This document shows positions 45,240-58,822 of a DNA stretch of 64,000 nucleotides, in pieces (position 1 is the first letter of the stretch; the number at the start of each line of letters is the position of its first letter). Source of the DNA: Plecoglossus altivelis. Its lineage: Eukaryota; Chordata; Actinopteri; Osmeriformes; Plecoglossidae. The notes beneath the pieces were generated by a model. The model made no database searches, was not told the origin of the DNA, and was given only the letters and a program-made list of their open reading frames with translations. A program made the translations under genes and the position numbers. The DNA lies in assembly GCA_036571765.1 (NCBI GenBank), contig BROE01000024.1, positions 9,397,692-9,461,691 on the forward strand, read 5' to 3'.

Positions 45240-48200
45240 GACTGGTACCTTGGTGACTGTTGCCTTGGTGACTGGCGTCAAATCCAACTGGAGAGACTAT
45301 GAAGAAAAGTGAACTGGCAATACCCTCGCATCCTCTGCAGTTGGTAGACTGAAATGTCTGACTCATGGTCAAACTTGAAGCTTTGCCTCCATACCACATC
45401 AGTCACAGAGTGGAGACCCACTAGAATAGTTTGAATGTTGTACCAGAATGTGATAGGCTTTAGTCATAGGAGTTAAATGCAGGTATCTAAGTTAATCTGC
45501 AAAGTAGCTTTGTACGTTTAACTTACATAAATACATACTTGTAAAGAGTTTGGTGCATCAATGTTTCTCCCTTCTTCTTCTTTTCTGGAGTTAGTTAGCA
45601 TCAAGTAGATCAGGGCCAGATGGCCCTTCCCAAAACAGGAGAGTATCTGGACAGAGTCCTCAGCAGAGGGGAAGCATTAACACGTAACACACGCTCAGCA
45701 GGAAGAGCAATACATGGCAAAACATTAGCAGTCAGATGGGGCATTCTGGTCTGAATTAGGGCCTTTTTGAGTGAAACTAAAATGCATTGTACAATGAACT
45801 GTTCTTGCTTGGTACACATTCTTCAAACACTGGTGGTGTCCTTGTTGTCGATAAACATGGTGAATAGCCACCTTGTGCGCCTAAAAATGATGTATACCTG
45901 CATTTTGCCTCTGCAACAAATGCCTGCACTATGCTCCACGCCCTACCTCAAGGTGAACAAAAAAACACATTTTTCATTGTGTCCTCGGCTTCACCTGTAA
46001 AATCTATGTGGCAACATCGAGGGGAAAGAGTCGATCCATCACACCAATTCACCGGGGCAGAGCCATCTTGGGAAAACAGAATAAAGCCCCTTGTGTAAAA
46101 TGAGTGTTTTTCTGTGCTGTGACATTCAGATACCCTCTCCAGTAGACTCAGTGACTCAGTCTCCAGACGGAACTAAACATTGATACCAGCAGCATCATAA
46201 AGCTGGCGTCTGGGCCTGATTTATAAGCCTCCTACCCTGACAGTAAACAGTGAAAATGCCACTCTCCCTTGTCGTAAGAAATGAGACGTGTAACAACTGT
46301 TTAAATGTTGATCTCACGGAAAATTAGTTCCATTTAAACAATCTAGAGTGAATGTGAAGGAGGTTGGGACTGGAAAAAATCATTTCCGTTGGGTGTATGT
46401 TTCCTCATCAACATAATCTGTGTCATGTAGCTCCAGATGTTATACTAACAGAAAAGATGGAGGAGAGATCTAAAACATTAGCAAGTTTAAAACACTGGTC
46501 TTCTTTCTCCAAGATATCTATAGTTTTATAGAGTAACAGTGTTGACTCACACACACAGTCACACAGAGTCACACACACACACACTGTCTCACACACACAC
46601 ACACACACACACTCTGTCACACACACACACTCTGTCACACACACACACTCTCTGTCACACGCGCACACACACACGCAACAGAGTGAAGGCTGCAGGCCAA
46701 GAGATAGCATACAGATGTGCAGGAATTGGTCCCATTCTTCCAAACGTTCTACCCTCAACACACTGGGAAAGGTTAACTTTGGGGTGGGAGTAGGGGGATA
46801 AGGAGAGAGAGGGGGAAGAAAATTAGAGAGAGGAGTGATTGTTTGTGGGTGAATGTGGAGAGCTGATATCACCCTCCAGGAGGTGATATGAGTTCGGGGG
46901 CGGGCTAACTGGTCTCATATGGCCAGGCTGCCCCAGTCTGCAGCTCTTTAGCTCTGCAGATCTGGAAGGAATTATCCTGGTTCCGCCCAGAGTGCCTCTC
47001 CAGCTATAAAGACACATATAAATCATATACGAATGTGTGTCAAAACTCACTAGAACACCTCTCCCTTCTCATTGAAGATCCTTCTACACTGTTGATAATC
47101 TAGGCCAACGTTCATGTGCTGACATACATGTCCACATAATTAAATGGACTGAATCCCCCCCACCATCACCCACCTCTCATCCCCATGGGAAATGATCAGC
47201 CCTGCCTGGTGATTACTTGGTCTCATGACCTAGAGGTCAACAGTCATGCAACTGTTGGTGTGCTGTTCCTGTGCCCCTGAGGCAGGCATCCTCAGCTCGG
47301 CTCTGAGCTGGCGTTCTGCTCAGGTACCAGTGATGAGCCCAGGGAGGTTAGACCAGGGTTCAGTTTCACAAGGCCACAACAGTACATCTGAAACACATTT
47401 CCTTCAGTGAACTCTGGAGAAAATCTATTTTCAAAATGAACGCTGGACTTTGTGGAGCCATCGACTTGTTACGGTCATTTTACCAAAGGCGGTACGAATT
47501 TGAATCCCTTGTTTCCTTGACAACGTGTGGTGCATTCCTAGATTGAGCGCAGGTATGTGTACTGATATGGATCTCCCGTTTGCGTGATTACATGTTTGTT
47601 ATGACAACAGAGCTGAGCTAAGAGATGATGCAAGTTGTTTTCTCATCATTGTGAAAAACATTTCAGGTAAACTGTATCACAATACCAAATCAATATAAGA
47701 TCTCTGTTAAGTCTCTCTTGGGGGTTGTCACCGCATCCATAAACCCTTTCCAACTATCTCTCTAACCATCTCTGACCTCTCTCTGTGATCACCCACGGTA
47801 CACGTTGTACACAAACAAGTAGCAGTGATGCTCGCCATATTCAATTCAGCAAAGTGGTTTCTTATCAAGATACACTTCATCATAAGGAAGAGCGCATGGA
47901 CGAAAAGGGTAATTCATTCTAATAAGCAAAATGAGCTGTCTCAAAGACAAATTCATCTGCTCCTTTACATGATCCCAGGCTGAGGATGAGAGAGAATAAG
48001 TAAGGAGACTGAGGCCCTGGGCTTCTCATTAATCAACCCGACTCTGAATTACTGTTCTGACGAGAGGGGAGGAGAGAGAGACAGGGGAGAGACAGTCTAT
48101 GTAGGAGACTTCATTACTTGAACCTAATCACATCCTCAAATCCCACTGTGTTCTCCTTCTGTAATGCTGTCAATGTCAACAAAGCAAACATGCGCTTGTC

Positions 48201-51200
48201 TCGAGAGGAGAGAAGCCCCGTGGATGAACACCTGGGAACGTTCACCACAACACTTTTGGCTGGACAGGTGTTCCTCCTCCTCCTCTTGTTCCCAGGAGAT
48301 TGCAAGCCAACATCATACACATTATCCGTGTACATGACTGTGATCGGTGTTCTCCAACATCTGTTCAATGACTTTGTGACCGAGGTTCGAATATCAGCCG
48401 CAGACACCCACAGGTGAGCTAAAGCCTGACCAGGTGTTTCTCCTCAGTGAATGCTCTGTAGTTAACTTAGTTACCACCAAACTCTCCTGCTTTCCTATTG
48501 GATGGGAACAGAATTTAATGGCTTTCTGATTAGACGATAATGAGCGTGCTGGCCTGAGGCCTGTCTGAGGTTTCATAGAGTGAGATCTGTTAATGATAAC
48601 TGAAGAACTAGATTTACAATCTGATAACCCACAACCGCCCTGTTATAAGGGTATCGTCACGGTAATGTTGCCCTTCCTGATTTCATGTCTCGCTGGAGAA
48701 AGGGGATCAGGGGGAAAGCATTTCCCTGAACTGGAACTTTTCAAGCACTTTTGAGTTTTTCCCCCTCCGTCTGTCGTTGGGAGCCGAGGAAGGGTGATGA
48801 ATTAGGTTGCGTTCCTGAACAAGAACAGGACTGGAGATTTTCATGGGAAAATACACTGGGGTTGTTTTCGAGTGACACTGGAGCATAGTGTGCATTTTCT
48901 TCCTCCAAAGAGAGAGAGAGGGTCCACTCTAAGGCAAATGGGTGGTTTAAGGTTTTTTGTAAACAACATTTAATAGATGTGCCAGCAACATGGTAATGAT
49001 TATATTGAAAATGGGACATTTTTCCGATGCTATTTTTCCAGAGGTATACTAAGAATTAAGTGTGGTGAAGAGATGGGGAGGAGGTAAAGAAATGATACAC
49101 CCCCTCATTGGCTGTGGTTGAGAGAAGTTGGGGGCTATAAAATATTCAGCAAATAAGAAGCTCTTCTCCTCATGGACCAAGCTTAATGAAGTTAAGGTAG
49201 CTCATATAGAGAGCAGCTCGTAAAGGCAGCTGGGCCTCTGTTTTGAAAGCCAAGACAATAACCTCAGAACTCTCAGAATCTGCCTTGATCACCAGAATCG
49301 CTGCTGACATTCTAGAATCCACAGGGAGTAGATCAAGCTGCGGCAGTAACAAACACAAACACACACATCTGTCCTGTTCTATCTTGTCTGTGTGAAGAGC
49401 CATCACACAATAGAACTATTAGGATGATCTTAATCTCTTCAAAGTGAGTTTGTCCTTGAAAAAGAAAATAGAAACAGCGGGTGTGGAAGAAGGCATGTCT
49501 CCACAACAGCCCGTCGGATGAGGAAGAGAGAATGACACCAGACAGAGGCCAGCAGGTGATTGGCTCTCAGTCGCCTGAGCTCGAGTCCTGATTGGGCCAA
49601 AGTGTTTCTGTCTGGTGGCCAGGACTACTTCTGTGTCTATCCTTGCTCCAGATTCTAGGTCAGTCCACAGTGGGGGAAAGAGCTTTTTCGCTAAGCAACC
49701 AGCCAACTCAAAACAGGATAAAAAAAGGTAAGTGTGAATTAGAGAGACGGGAGATAGGAGTTGAAAGAGATCAAGTGTTTTGTGTGAGAGACAGGTGTGG
49801 TAATACCAACACAGATCACTGCATACTGACAAGGCATGTCTACTATACTGAACACACACACACACACACACGTTAGAGCGGGGACCAGGGGGTGCAGACA
49901 AGTTAGACATGAACCAGTGGCTAGAATGAGATCATGATGTCACCAACTGGGAATCCTAATCTAATGTACGCTGTTGGACACACACAGGCCAAATTCACCA
50001 CACTACATATTTTAATCTCTGCCATCTGCAGCGAGTTTCTGGAGTAAGCCAGTAACCAGACGGTCTCTCTCAACATCTCCATGTTGGCGAAGATGTGGCT
50101 GTAAATCAAAGGCAAAAGTACTGAAATATGTTTCTTTGATTTGTGGTTGTTGGGATGTAGTAGGCATTCTGTGTGTCCTGAGTGTCTGTCCTCTGAGCAA
50201 CTCTGCACCACAGAATTCTCTAGTGTTCTCAAGCTCCGTGTGCTAAGCTGGATGTTCCTTTAACAAATATTTGTCTTTCAAAAACAACGACCCCAAAGCA
50301 AACAAAAACAGAGAATATTTAGACTGGATTTTCCATTCAGCTGGTCTTTAAGGATCCGGAAGCATCTTTAAGAACGGCTCTTAAATGGTGCATGTGTGGT
50401 GTGTGTGAACACCAGACTAAAACGGGTGCATAGTGATGGTGGGGGGGGGGTGGGTCGGTACGGTCTTACTCTAGAAGGAACTTGTCCCTAAGACTGTTCC
50501 AACCAACTGCATCACCTTGTAATTTTTCATTGGGCGTGCTCCCTGTCATAGGCCCTCTCTCTCTGGCCTACCCTCGCCACTCCTGTCTCTGCTTCGGTTC
50601 TGCTTTTTCAACACATGAGACGTTTAGTCCATGAATAACCCAGATATCCTTTTGCTCACTTTACACCACACACACCATCCATCTACTACACACATCAACA
50701 CATCATCAACACGCTATGTACAGTCAATTGGCTCGTTTTCTCGTCCCTCCCACACAGAAACACAGGAAAATATCCCCTGCAGACTCAAACTCCATCAGAC
50801 CATGGATGTTGTGTTATTTGTAGGTGAAATGGTGAATTGACAGTTTCACAGTATATTGTGAAGTTTCTGACTGACACTAATGACGGCTTTTCCTGAGCAA
50901 AAGGATCAAAGGGCTCACACACAGACACCGCTTCCATGATGAGACAGTGACGAGACTTGACTAACCATAAACCCAGGCATGAGACTACAGAGGTGACTGG
51001 TAACATTGTAGGTGTTCATGTGTGTGTGTTTTAAGGGTTCAAAGGTAACAAGGCTGCCTCCCCAGGGCAGAGAGAGCAGAACATTCCTACAGCTGAGCCC
51101 ATAAGCATGCCGAGTCTTGCTCTGACCCCAGACACGCACGGACGCACGTGCACACACACACGCGCTCACGCACACACCTCAAGCAGTGGTGTCATATCAC

Positions 51201-51940
51201 ACACTCGCAGGTGCGTTTCTGTGTCAAACGGTCTGCCGACTGACAGGAGATCGAACCTGATGCCACAGGGTTTTCTGAAAGAGCTCTACGTCGGTGTTAG
51301 AGTTGCACTCAGAGCAAACTCACAGCACTAATGATGAACAGTTCAACTTCCAGAACAAACCAGCTCAGCGAAGAAGGTAGAACAGAGAGAGACCAGCAAG
51401 GTCTGTTTCCTATTACCGTCTTTGATGTTGGAGAGAAGTGCCCTCGCTGCTCCCCAACCCTCCCGTTCCTCCACACCAACAACAGCACCAGTGCAGCCAG
51501 GAGAGCAGACTGGTCCTAACCTCCAGTGACCCCTGTCTGAACACCACAGTTTCTTCCATCAGATCTGCACAGGCTATTAAAACTACTGGATGAATAAATC
51601 ATGAGAGGGCCAGCTGTACAGTAAGACTAGCCCCCTTGAAAGACTTCGAGGCTGGTGAGATGGGAGAAAGGGAGAGCGCAAGAGAGAGATAGCGAGACTC
51701 GAGAGATTTGGGGAGTTGTGATGAAAGTAAAAATAGGAATATTTTAAAGTTTTTCTCTGTGCTGTGTGATAGCTGGAGACGGACAGCAGTAAGGCCACAC
51801 AAAACAACTAAATAACAAGATGTGGCCTCCAGATAAGAACCCGCTTTGATCCATTCTTCATTGTTTAGTGAGTGACGACATTTAAGTAACAATTAATTAA
51901 AGGAAACTGTTCCAAAGAAGTTGAAATAAAACAACATTAA
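45240..51940. other. Intergenic region between convergent dipk1c and the C18orf63 orthologue
   Basis: The first 0.85 kb is the likely dipk1c 3' UTR. The rest shows no exon that I can recognise on either strand. It holds a CA/CACTCTGTCACA repeat (46540-46672), scattered GA tracts and ordinary AT-balanced spacer. Open frames such as 48118-48417 resemble no family I know and lack clear splice context. Confidence 0.5.
46540..46672. repeat. Compound CA / CTCTGTCACA repeat
   Basis: CA runs are broken at regular intervals by CTCTGTCA, giving a mini-satellite of CACACACACACTCTGTCA units. Confidence 0.9.
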
Positions 51941-53312
51941 TTATGCTTCACTGAGGATGCCCATGACCTTTGACACCAGCTCATCCTTCCTGTCCTTGGC
52001 TCGCACAGTCACCCTCCTTTCCCTCAACCAAGCCTGCAGAGTAGCTGTGTTTACCTTCGACAGCTAGGGAGGGGGGGGGGAGAGAGAGAGAGAGAGAGAA
52101 AGGGAGAGAGAGAGAGGGAGAGATAAACAGTTGAACAGGCAGTGTGACTTTCTAACTTCTCTGTTTCTAGTCCCCTTCACCTCACACCTCCCTGCCGTGT
52201 GTTGGGGCCTTGTACCTGATTGTTCCTGGCATACTTCTCCACGTCCACATCCTGGACTGAGGGCTTGACTTTTTTAGGCTTTGACTCAAACCAGTCCCCC
52301 TGAAATATGAGATATCACACTTTAGGAGAAAACACAATGAACCTAACCCCGACCTTGAGTATGTGTGTATCTACATGTGTGTACATGTTGATGTGGGTTG
52401 TCAGTAAACAGATCCTTACCCCTCTGTTGCTGGGAATATCAGCAGGTCCCAGTGTTGCAGATCGAGGAGGGAGCAGGGCTGAGAACAGCTGTGAAGAGGA
52501 GGAGCAGGAAGGAGCTGGTCTTTTGGGGCCTGGTGCTGGTCTTCCTACATGTTGGGGGTGTTTTTTCTGAGCCAACAGCTGGGTGACATTGACATGTCTG
52601 GTCAGCGACTTGTTCTTGAAGATGGGCACTATTCTAGCTCCTGCTTCCTGGGGGGGTCGGTTGGAGCGAGGGTGGGCAGAGGAGGAGGAAGCCAACATGT
52701 GGGTTTGGTGTGTTTGTGACCCTGGGCCAGCAGTGTGGTTCTCCAGGACTCTGGTCTGGCTGGTTTCTCCCTGGTCCAGGTTCTGACACCCAGCACTGTA
52801 CCTGGCCAAGAGCTGGGGCCTGAAGGAGGACTTCAGAAGTGGGGCAGCATGGAGCTGGGTCAGGACGGGGCGGTTGGTTGACTTGGTGGTCAGGTTGACT
52901 GGTTTACCACTTGACACCTGGAGAGATAGGGTGGGAGGGTGGATGAGAAATATATAGAGAAAATAAGGTAGAGAAAAGAGTTTGAGAGAGTCTAGTGTGT
53001 AGGCTTTACAGTGTGACATGAAGGTTTCTTGAACACATCGCAGCTAATAACCTCAACCAAACCCCACAGCACTTACATCACCTTCAAAATATCAACGTTC
53101 ATCTTCATGCAAGCCTGTGCAAGTCTTTCTGCTCAATGCATTAAACTGGGCAAGTCAGTCTGTTAGTGTGTGTGTTTCTCTCAGCCTTATCAGTAAAATC
53201 TGCGTCAGCTCATCTGAGACTAAGAGCTTCTCCAATCAGCTCCCAGATCGTTCATCAGACTGTAGTAACAGTCTGTAACAGAGAGCAGCCAGCTTCTGCT
53301 GGATTCAGGCCC

Positions 53313-53345
<33 letters not shown>

Positions 53346-56300
53346 GGGGGGGTTGGGGTGGTGTGTGTGAGACAGCTTAAAGGCTATAGTCCATGTATGA
53401 CCTCACCAAGGAAGGGAGAGTAAGAACTCCCTCCTCTCTTTCTTACTATTTCTCTTGTTCACACAGGGTATGTTCCTGCCTCTTTATCATACTCACTTCC
53501 TATCCCAGAGGCCCCACCCCCCCTCGGTCCCCCTTTCTGCTCAAACGACCCACCCAGATTAAACAAATAAATCACCAGAGATGGGAGCAGAATGATCTTT
53601 CTTTAGCTGTCTGTTTGACCATCTATCTCCTCTTTCCCTCCAACTCTTTCTCCCACTCCATATCATTTCCTCTGATTCTCCCCTCACTGGCTTGTTCTCC
53701 CTCTTACCCCTCACACAGACTATGCCCAAGACACCCCAGTGCTGTTCTGGCTTGTACGGAAGGTTTTAATGGCTGCGCCGACTGGCAAGCAGCAAAGATG
53801 TAAAAAAATGAACTTCTAAGTAAGTCGAAGAGAACAGTAGATGCTTTGTGAATGTGTGTGTGTGTATGTACCTGTGCAGAGGCCGTGCTGAGCAGAGTGT
53901 TGGTGTGGTAGCAAGGCTTGCTTGTCATACGGGCAGAAAAGCCACAAATGCTGTGCAGCTTGTCCCTTAGGTCTGAGGAGAAGGAGCCCAGCACCCTCTG
54001 GAGGTCGGTCCTGGGACAGCGCTGCACTGGCCCACTTCTGATACAGCTCAGGGGGTAGCTTGGGGTAAGGAGGGCAGTCAAGGAGACTCAGGAGATAGTG
54101 GACAAAGTTACTCTTAAAAGTTTGAACTCTGCAGCTCAGCGGAGGGGAGTAGATAAGAAGATGGAGACAAGTCGAAACAATATATTTGTTCATCTTTCGG
54201 TTGAGGACTGCAGCGAACGACAAGGATACGTGAAGAGCCTTTGTCCCACCAATTTGAAGTAGACACTGCAGTAGACAAGGTCCTGCTCAGATAACACGGG
54301 AAGGCGGTAGCCATACTGGAAAACACAGCACCACACGACTGGGGTCAGGGGAGACAGAGCACAGCAGACTGAGGGAGTGTGTGTATAGAGACGCACCAGA
54401 CTATTCCAGTGGTTGAGGAGGTCAGCATAGCTCTGGAAGGGGGAGTCTCTTGGCAGCTGACGACTGATCCTCACTATCTGTCCTTTCTTCATGCTATCAC
54501 ATACACATGCACACAAACATTTTAATACCTACATTGAATGCAATGCAGAAAGACTCCCTATAACCATTAGGGCAGCGGTGTCAAATCCTGGTCCTCGAGG
54601 GCCACTATCCCGAAGGTTTTAGATGTTTCCGTCCTGCAGCACACCTGATTCAATGACCCATTTATTAGAATCAGGTGTGCTGTAGCAGGGTAACATTTAA
54701 AACCTCAGGACAGTGGCCCTCGAGGACCAGGATTGGACATCCCTTCATTAGGGTCTTCTACAGCTATTGTGTGGATAGCTCCAGTACCTCAACCACCCCA
54801 GCTACACTGACCTGGGTAAGACGTAGCACCAAATGTTAGGGATTTCAACCACAGAATCTGGTTGTGAGCAGAAATTCCTCAAGACAAGAGGAGGAAGATC
54901 AAAGTCTTCCAGCTGGAAACAACAATGGGACAGTCAAAACTTGTGTGTGCAGAGTTGCGAGGTACTGCGCTGTGCAGTGTGGTGCAGTGCGGTGCAGTGC
55001 TGTGCCATGCAGTGTGATGTCTTGCTTACTCTGGCTGGGGAAAGTCTGACAGTGTTGGCCTCCACACTGACACACAGCTGGCTCTCATTGGTGTTAAGCT
55101 CCATCACTGAACAGGGGAACAAGTATAAAGGCTACAGTACAGGATGACATGACTGTGTGTATGCATGTTTTACTCTCCTGTGAGGAGGAAAGCAATGTAT
55201 CTTGGTAGATCTTTTGCACACAAACACGAACTGATACACACACCTACCAATAGCATTGAGCCTCCTAGACTCTGACAGGAAATCCCGTCCTAGAATCCGG
55301 AGAAGAGACAGGTAAACAATGACTATTGCACCACACAGTGGATATATGACAACATAACTTGGTGCATGTGGGATTTAGAGTAGGAGGTTATGGTAGGAAA
55401 AGAAAAACAGAAAGTGTGTGTGTACGTGTTCAAGTGCACGTGTGTACTCCAGCATTAAACAACCTCCAACCACAAGGACAGTGAGGCCTATCTAACTTAA
55501 GAGATGAACACAGCATGAAATATAACTGTTAGGAGGATGTGTGTGTTGAGACGGTAATGTTGGCTTAAGTATGAATGAAATGAGTATGTCTTACATGAGG
55601 TTTGAATTGTAAACTTCTATGCTCATTAGTAAATGACATTTGCTCTGGCAGTTGTTACAGGATGGGGAGATAATGAAGCTGACTTCATAGGATTGTAAAT
55701 TGTTGCTGATGACTCAGGGGTTTGTTCGTTAGAAGATTGATTGAAACAACTCTTAAGACTCTTCCAAAAGATGCCTCCTTGAGTTTTTTGTCTGCCTGAT
55801 GTGAAGTCTGATTGGCTTATCAACTGGGATGAAATGTAATCAAAAAGACTGGTGACAGAATACAGCTCTGAGTCCCCCCCCTCCCCAGTGTCAGCTGGCT
55901 GGAGTCCAGTACTGCTTCACATGGACACAGGACTCCCACCTCAGACCTGCTCAACTCTGGCAGCATGAGACACACTGTGTTTTGGAGTGAAATGTCCCTT
56001 TAGTTAGAGCCATCCCAGTTAACCTTGCTCCTACTAGTGAAGGCTATGACAACTGGACTGCCGGGACAAGGTTGGAGCGCTGTGTGTTTGGCAGCTTATT
56101 CTGAAACACCACAGTATCTTACCATATCAAGAAAAAGCTACACATGTTATTTTCCAAACTGGTGTCAATCTACTAGAAATCTAAACTTTCAGAATTTTTT
56201 TTTTTTTCTGAAGCTGAAGTTTAATGAAATAGAGGATAAAATGACAAAGGAAAGCTGGAACAAGCTATGTGAGAGAGGAGTGTGTGCTTCTAAAACAACA

Positions 56301-57906
56301 ACATGATGATATCTACTGGGGCCAAGGGGAAGGTTAAGTATGACATAAATCTGCATGGTCACTCTGATCACAAACTAATACACACGTACACACCTGCACA
56401 CACCCACTCACACCATCATTACACAGAGAGCAAAATAGTCAGAGAAAGAGACCTTTGAAACCACTAAAACTATTGAGTTTAGTCAGTCTTTCACCTGATC
56501 GGTCTGGATAGGGGAGTCAATAGCTATACGAAAGACACACTAATTCACTAACCCAGTTGCCCATTCTCTTAGTCACACCCTCATTCCTTCCTTCCTCTCT
56601 TTCTCCCATCATCAATCCCCAGTGATTTGTGCTCTAGTCTACCACTCTCCCAGTAGTCGTACCGCCAAGGAGGTACTGGCCTGCCTTGTTCCAGTCAGGA
56701 GCCAGTCTGGCGGTGAGGGAGTAGGACAGGCCAGCCTGGAGGGTGGCTGGGTAAATCCTCTGAGGGAGACTCATCTACACACTCACACACGACATTTGCA
56801 TTACTATGGACAATGGGTTAGGCTTACACTGACTATGATATTTGAGTAGTGCAGGTAGGCTGCAAACTGGAAAGGTTTGGGAATTACTAACTTAAAATGA
56901 AGTTATATAGGATGTGGAAAGAATTCCGAGTTTAAAGTTAAGACTATTGTGCAATGTGCAAAGCAGTTAACTAGCCTAACCCACCTGTAGACTGTGTCTC
57001 TGAACATAATCTTGGAGAACTTCTCGCTTATAGAAGCTGATCTGAAAAAAGATTGTTACGACCAATATCAATGTGATACGAGACGATACATTTTTTAGGA
57101 GAAAGTACTGTATAACGCTAATAATAGACAGGTTATCGTTGTTTAGTCCCCGTGTATGTGCGTGAGATTCGGCTCCAGTCACCGGAGTATGTTTGGAATG
57201 CAGACCGATAATTTGGACTCCAGGAAGTATGCCTCCGGTAAGGGCACGCACACCAACTCCACACACACGCAACTGAACGTTTACGATCTGATTGTCACGC
57301 AATGTCAGAGGCGTTATATCAAGCCGTTCCCACAATCTTGGTTAGCTCGCTGACTAAGCGATTGGCAGATATTATCTAGCCGCCAAAAGTTGGTTCTGTC
57401 CTTTTAAAAATTAAAATGGTATCGATTTCTTTCTTTTTAATACAGCGCGCTTTTCGAGGCCTTCTGGATCTCGGTCCTACTTTGACACCTACAGCTAAAC
57501 ATGTCAGTTAAGTTTGATTAGACACCATAATTGTTAGCTAAACGATTTCTAGTAGCTGCTCACCGCCATTACAACTAGGATCTCTCCATAGGAATCCAAC
57601 ACTGGAGACGCCAATACCTCTGAGTACAGCAATAGCAGGTCTCTAGAAAGCATAGGCAGGATTATACAAAAGAATCATTTCAATAATTCCATCATTCGCA
57701 TGTATGTGAGCGGTCATGATGGGATAGAGAGAGTGAAAGTGGGAGAGAAGAGAAGTTAGATTTAGGTTGTCTCACCTGCAGGTTTTCACCTGTGTGTTCC
57801 TCAGCTCCTCATCCTCCTCCACCTGCACCGTCAAAATCACGCTGCACAACCTCCTCAAGTCAGGCAGACTGACAAAGAACAGCGCCTCTTCCTCGCCAAA
57901 ACTCAT
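51941..57906 (-). CDS. Orthologue of human C18orf63 (DUF4708 protein)
   Basis: Function unknown in the family. Thirteen exons on the minus strand: 57776-57906, 57564-57642, 56985-57041, 56663-56759, 55248-55289, 55030-55106, 54812-54912, 54397-54493, 54230-54315, 53872-54058, 52420-52917, 52216-52299, 51941-52063; 1659 bases, 552 residues, all junction phases consistent. Matches to human C18orf63 run in order: ALFFVSLPDLRRLC; VLASPVLDSYGEILVVMA; SYSLTARLAPDWNKAGQYLL; NESQLCVSVEANTVRLSPA; NIWCYVLPSMKKGQI; QSYADLLNHWNSL; VYFKLVGQRLFTYPLSCIRS; SICGFSARMTSKPCYHTN. Exon 10 uses a CCCCAAG acceptor and exon 9 an AC|GTATCC donor, both weak but required by phase and homology. Exon 11 is a long Ser/Pro/Lys-rich, probably disordered segment (VPIFKNKSL shared with human). 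The last two exons encode a SAP-like tail (YARNNQLSKV, TLQAWLRERRVTVRAKD). The neighbours DIPK1C and CYB5A match human 18q22. Confidence 0.9.
52080..52125. repeat. (GA)n tract next to C18orf63-orthologue exon 13 acceptor
   Basis: A GA-rich run on the plus strand supplies the CT-rich pyrimidine tract of the final intron on the minus strand. Confidence 0.8.
53317..53350. repeat. (GT)n with G run
   Basis: A GT dinucleotide run is followed by nine G. It lies in an intron of the C18orf63 orthologue. Confidence 0.9.
54565..54753. mobile_element. Non-autonomous hAT-type MITE with 8-bp target duplication
   Basis: The element spans 54573-54745 and is flanked by a perfect 8-base direct repeat CATTAGGG (54565-54572 and 54746-54753), the target-site length of hAT transposons. 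The left end CAGCGGTGTCAAATCCTGG fits hAT-type termini, and the right end is its mutated inverted copy. The inner arms TCCTGGTCCTCGAGGGCCAC and GTGGCCCTCGAGGACCAGGA are perfect inverted repeats. A further inverted pair, CAGCACACCTGATTC and GAATCAGGTGTGCTG, brings the whole element close to a palindrome. It encodes nothing and sits in intron 7 of the C18orf63 orthologue. Confidence 0.85.
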
Positions 57907-58822
57907 TTCTTGACTTAGGTTATGTAAGGATATTATGAATAAAAGACAATTAACATTTAGTCTCGGCCATCTTCCACGGAGTATAGCGTTTTCTTGGTAT
58001 TAAAGTGATTTATTATGAACAGTGGCGCTAATTAGCATGTACTCACCGGCACAAATAGCTAGGGTACTTCAGAGGGAAACGATTTGTTTTGTAGCTATTA
58101 GCTGAAGCTTGCGTCTTTACAGTTTTGAATGACAAGTTCCAGGCAATAAATAGGCCTAAGTACTTTCTAAAAGTCGCCAGAAGTAGACTATTGTTATTAC
58201 CTTACTATAATGATTTAAAAGTACAACAAAATTAAACAAATAGTATCACACTTTTGGTGTCTGACCATTGTCCAATTTTACTACCTCTTCCCGCCAATCT
58301 TGGCGTAGGTGACTCTAACTCTCACGTGCCACATAATGTTGTCAGTGGTGTATTTTGATAAACTCTTAATAAGATACTAAACGGTCGCACTTAACGTCCC
58401 ACATTATGTCAAAATAAAATGTAGATTACTAGAAGAGAATCTGACAGCATTGAAGGTTTTGCAATGCATTGACAATAGGTACGTGTTTTTCGCTCGTCAT
58501 CGCGTGAGAAACAGCTTTTTTCAAATGAACTGTTTTGAACTTTCTCCTAGTAGTTGGCCAGCCTCCGCCCAGCGATGGACAGACTGACACGCCAGTCAAC
58601 CAATAAGAAGCTCCATTGATAAGTTTGTAATCTTCTGTGTTCTGGGAAGGACAATGGGAGGTTCCTATGTAATACTAGGCTCTGTAGTTGTAACTTGGTC
58701 CTAGTTTACAGTATAGGTTAAATGTTGCAGCGAAATTTCGCCACATCGAGATATTCGTGACGCGGATCATTTCAAACATTCGTTAGCGCCTTACATTAAA
58801 AAGTAGGCCATAGTATAACTAG
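57907..58822. promoter_or_regulatory. Head-to-head promoter interval of the C18orf63 orthologue and cyb5a
   Basis: The two start codons point away from each other across 916 bases, so both promoters fall in this interval. There are two CCAAT-like stretches (GTCCAATTTTA near 58272; AACCAATAAGAAG near 58600) but no clear TATA box. I see no coding sequence. Confidence 0.4.

Noticed and set aside
48118..48417. 99-codon plus-strand frame beginning MNLITSSNPTVFSFCN
   Set aside because: It includes a hydrophobic stretch, but I recognise no family, no supporting exons and no polyadenylation context.
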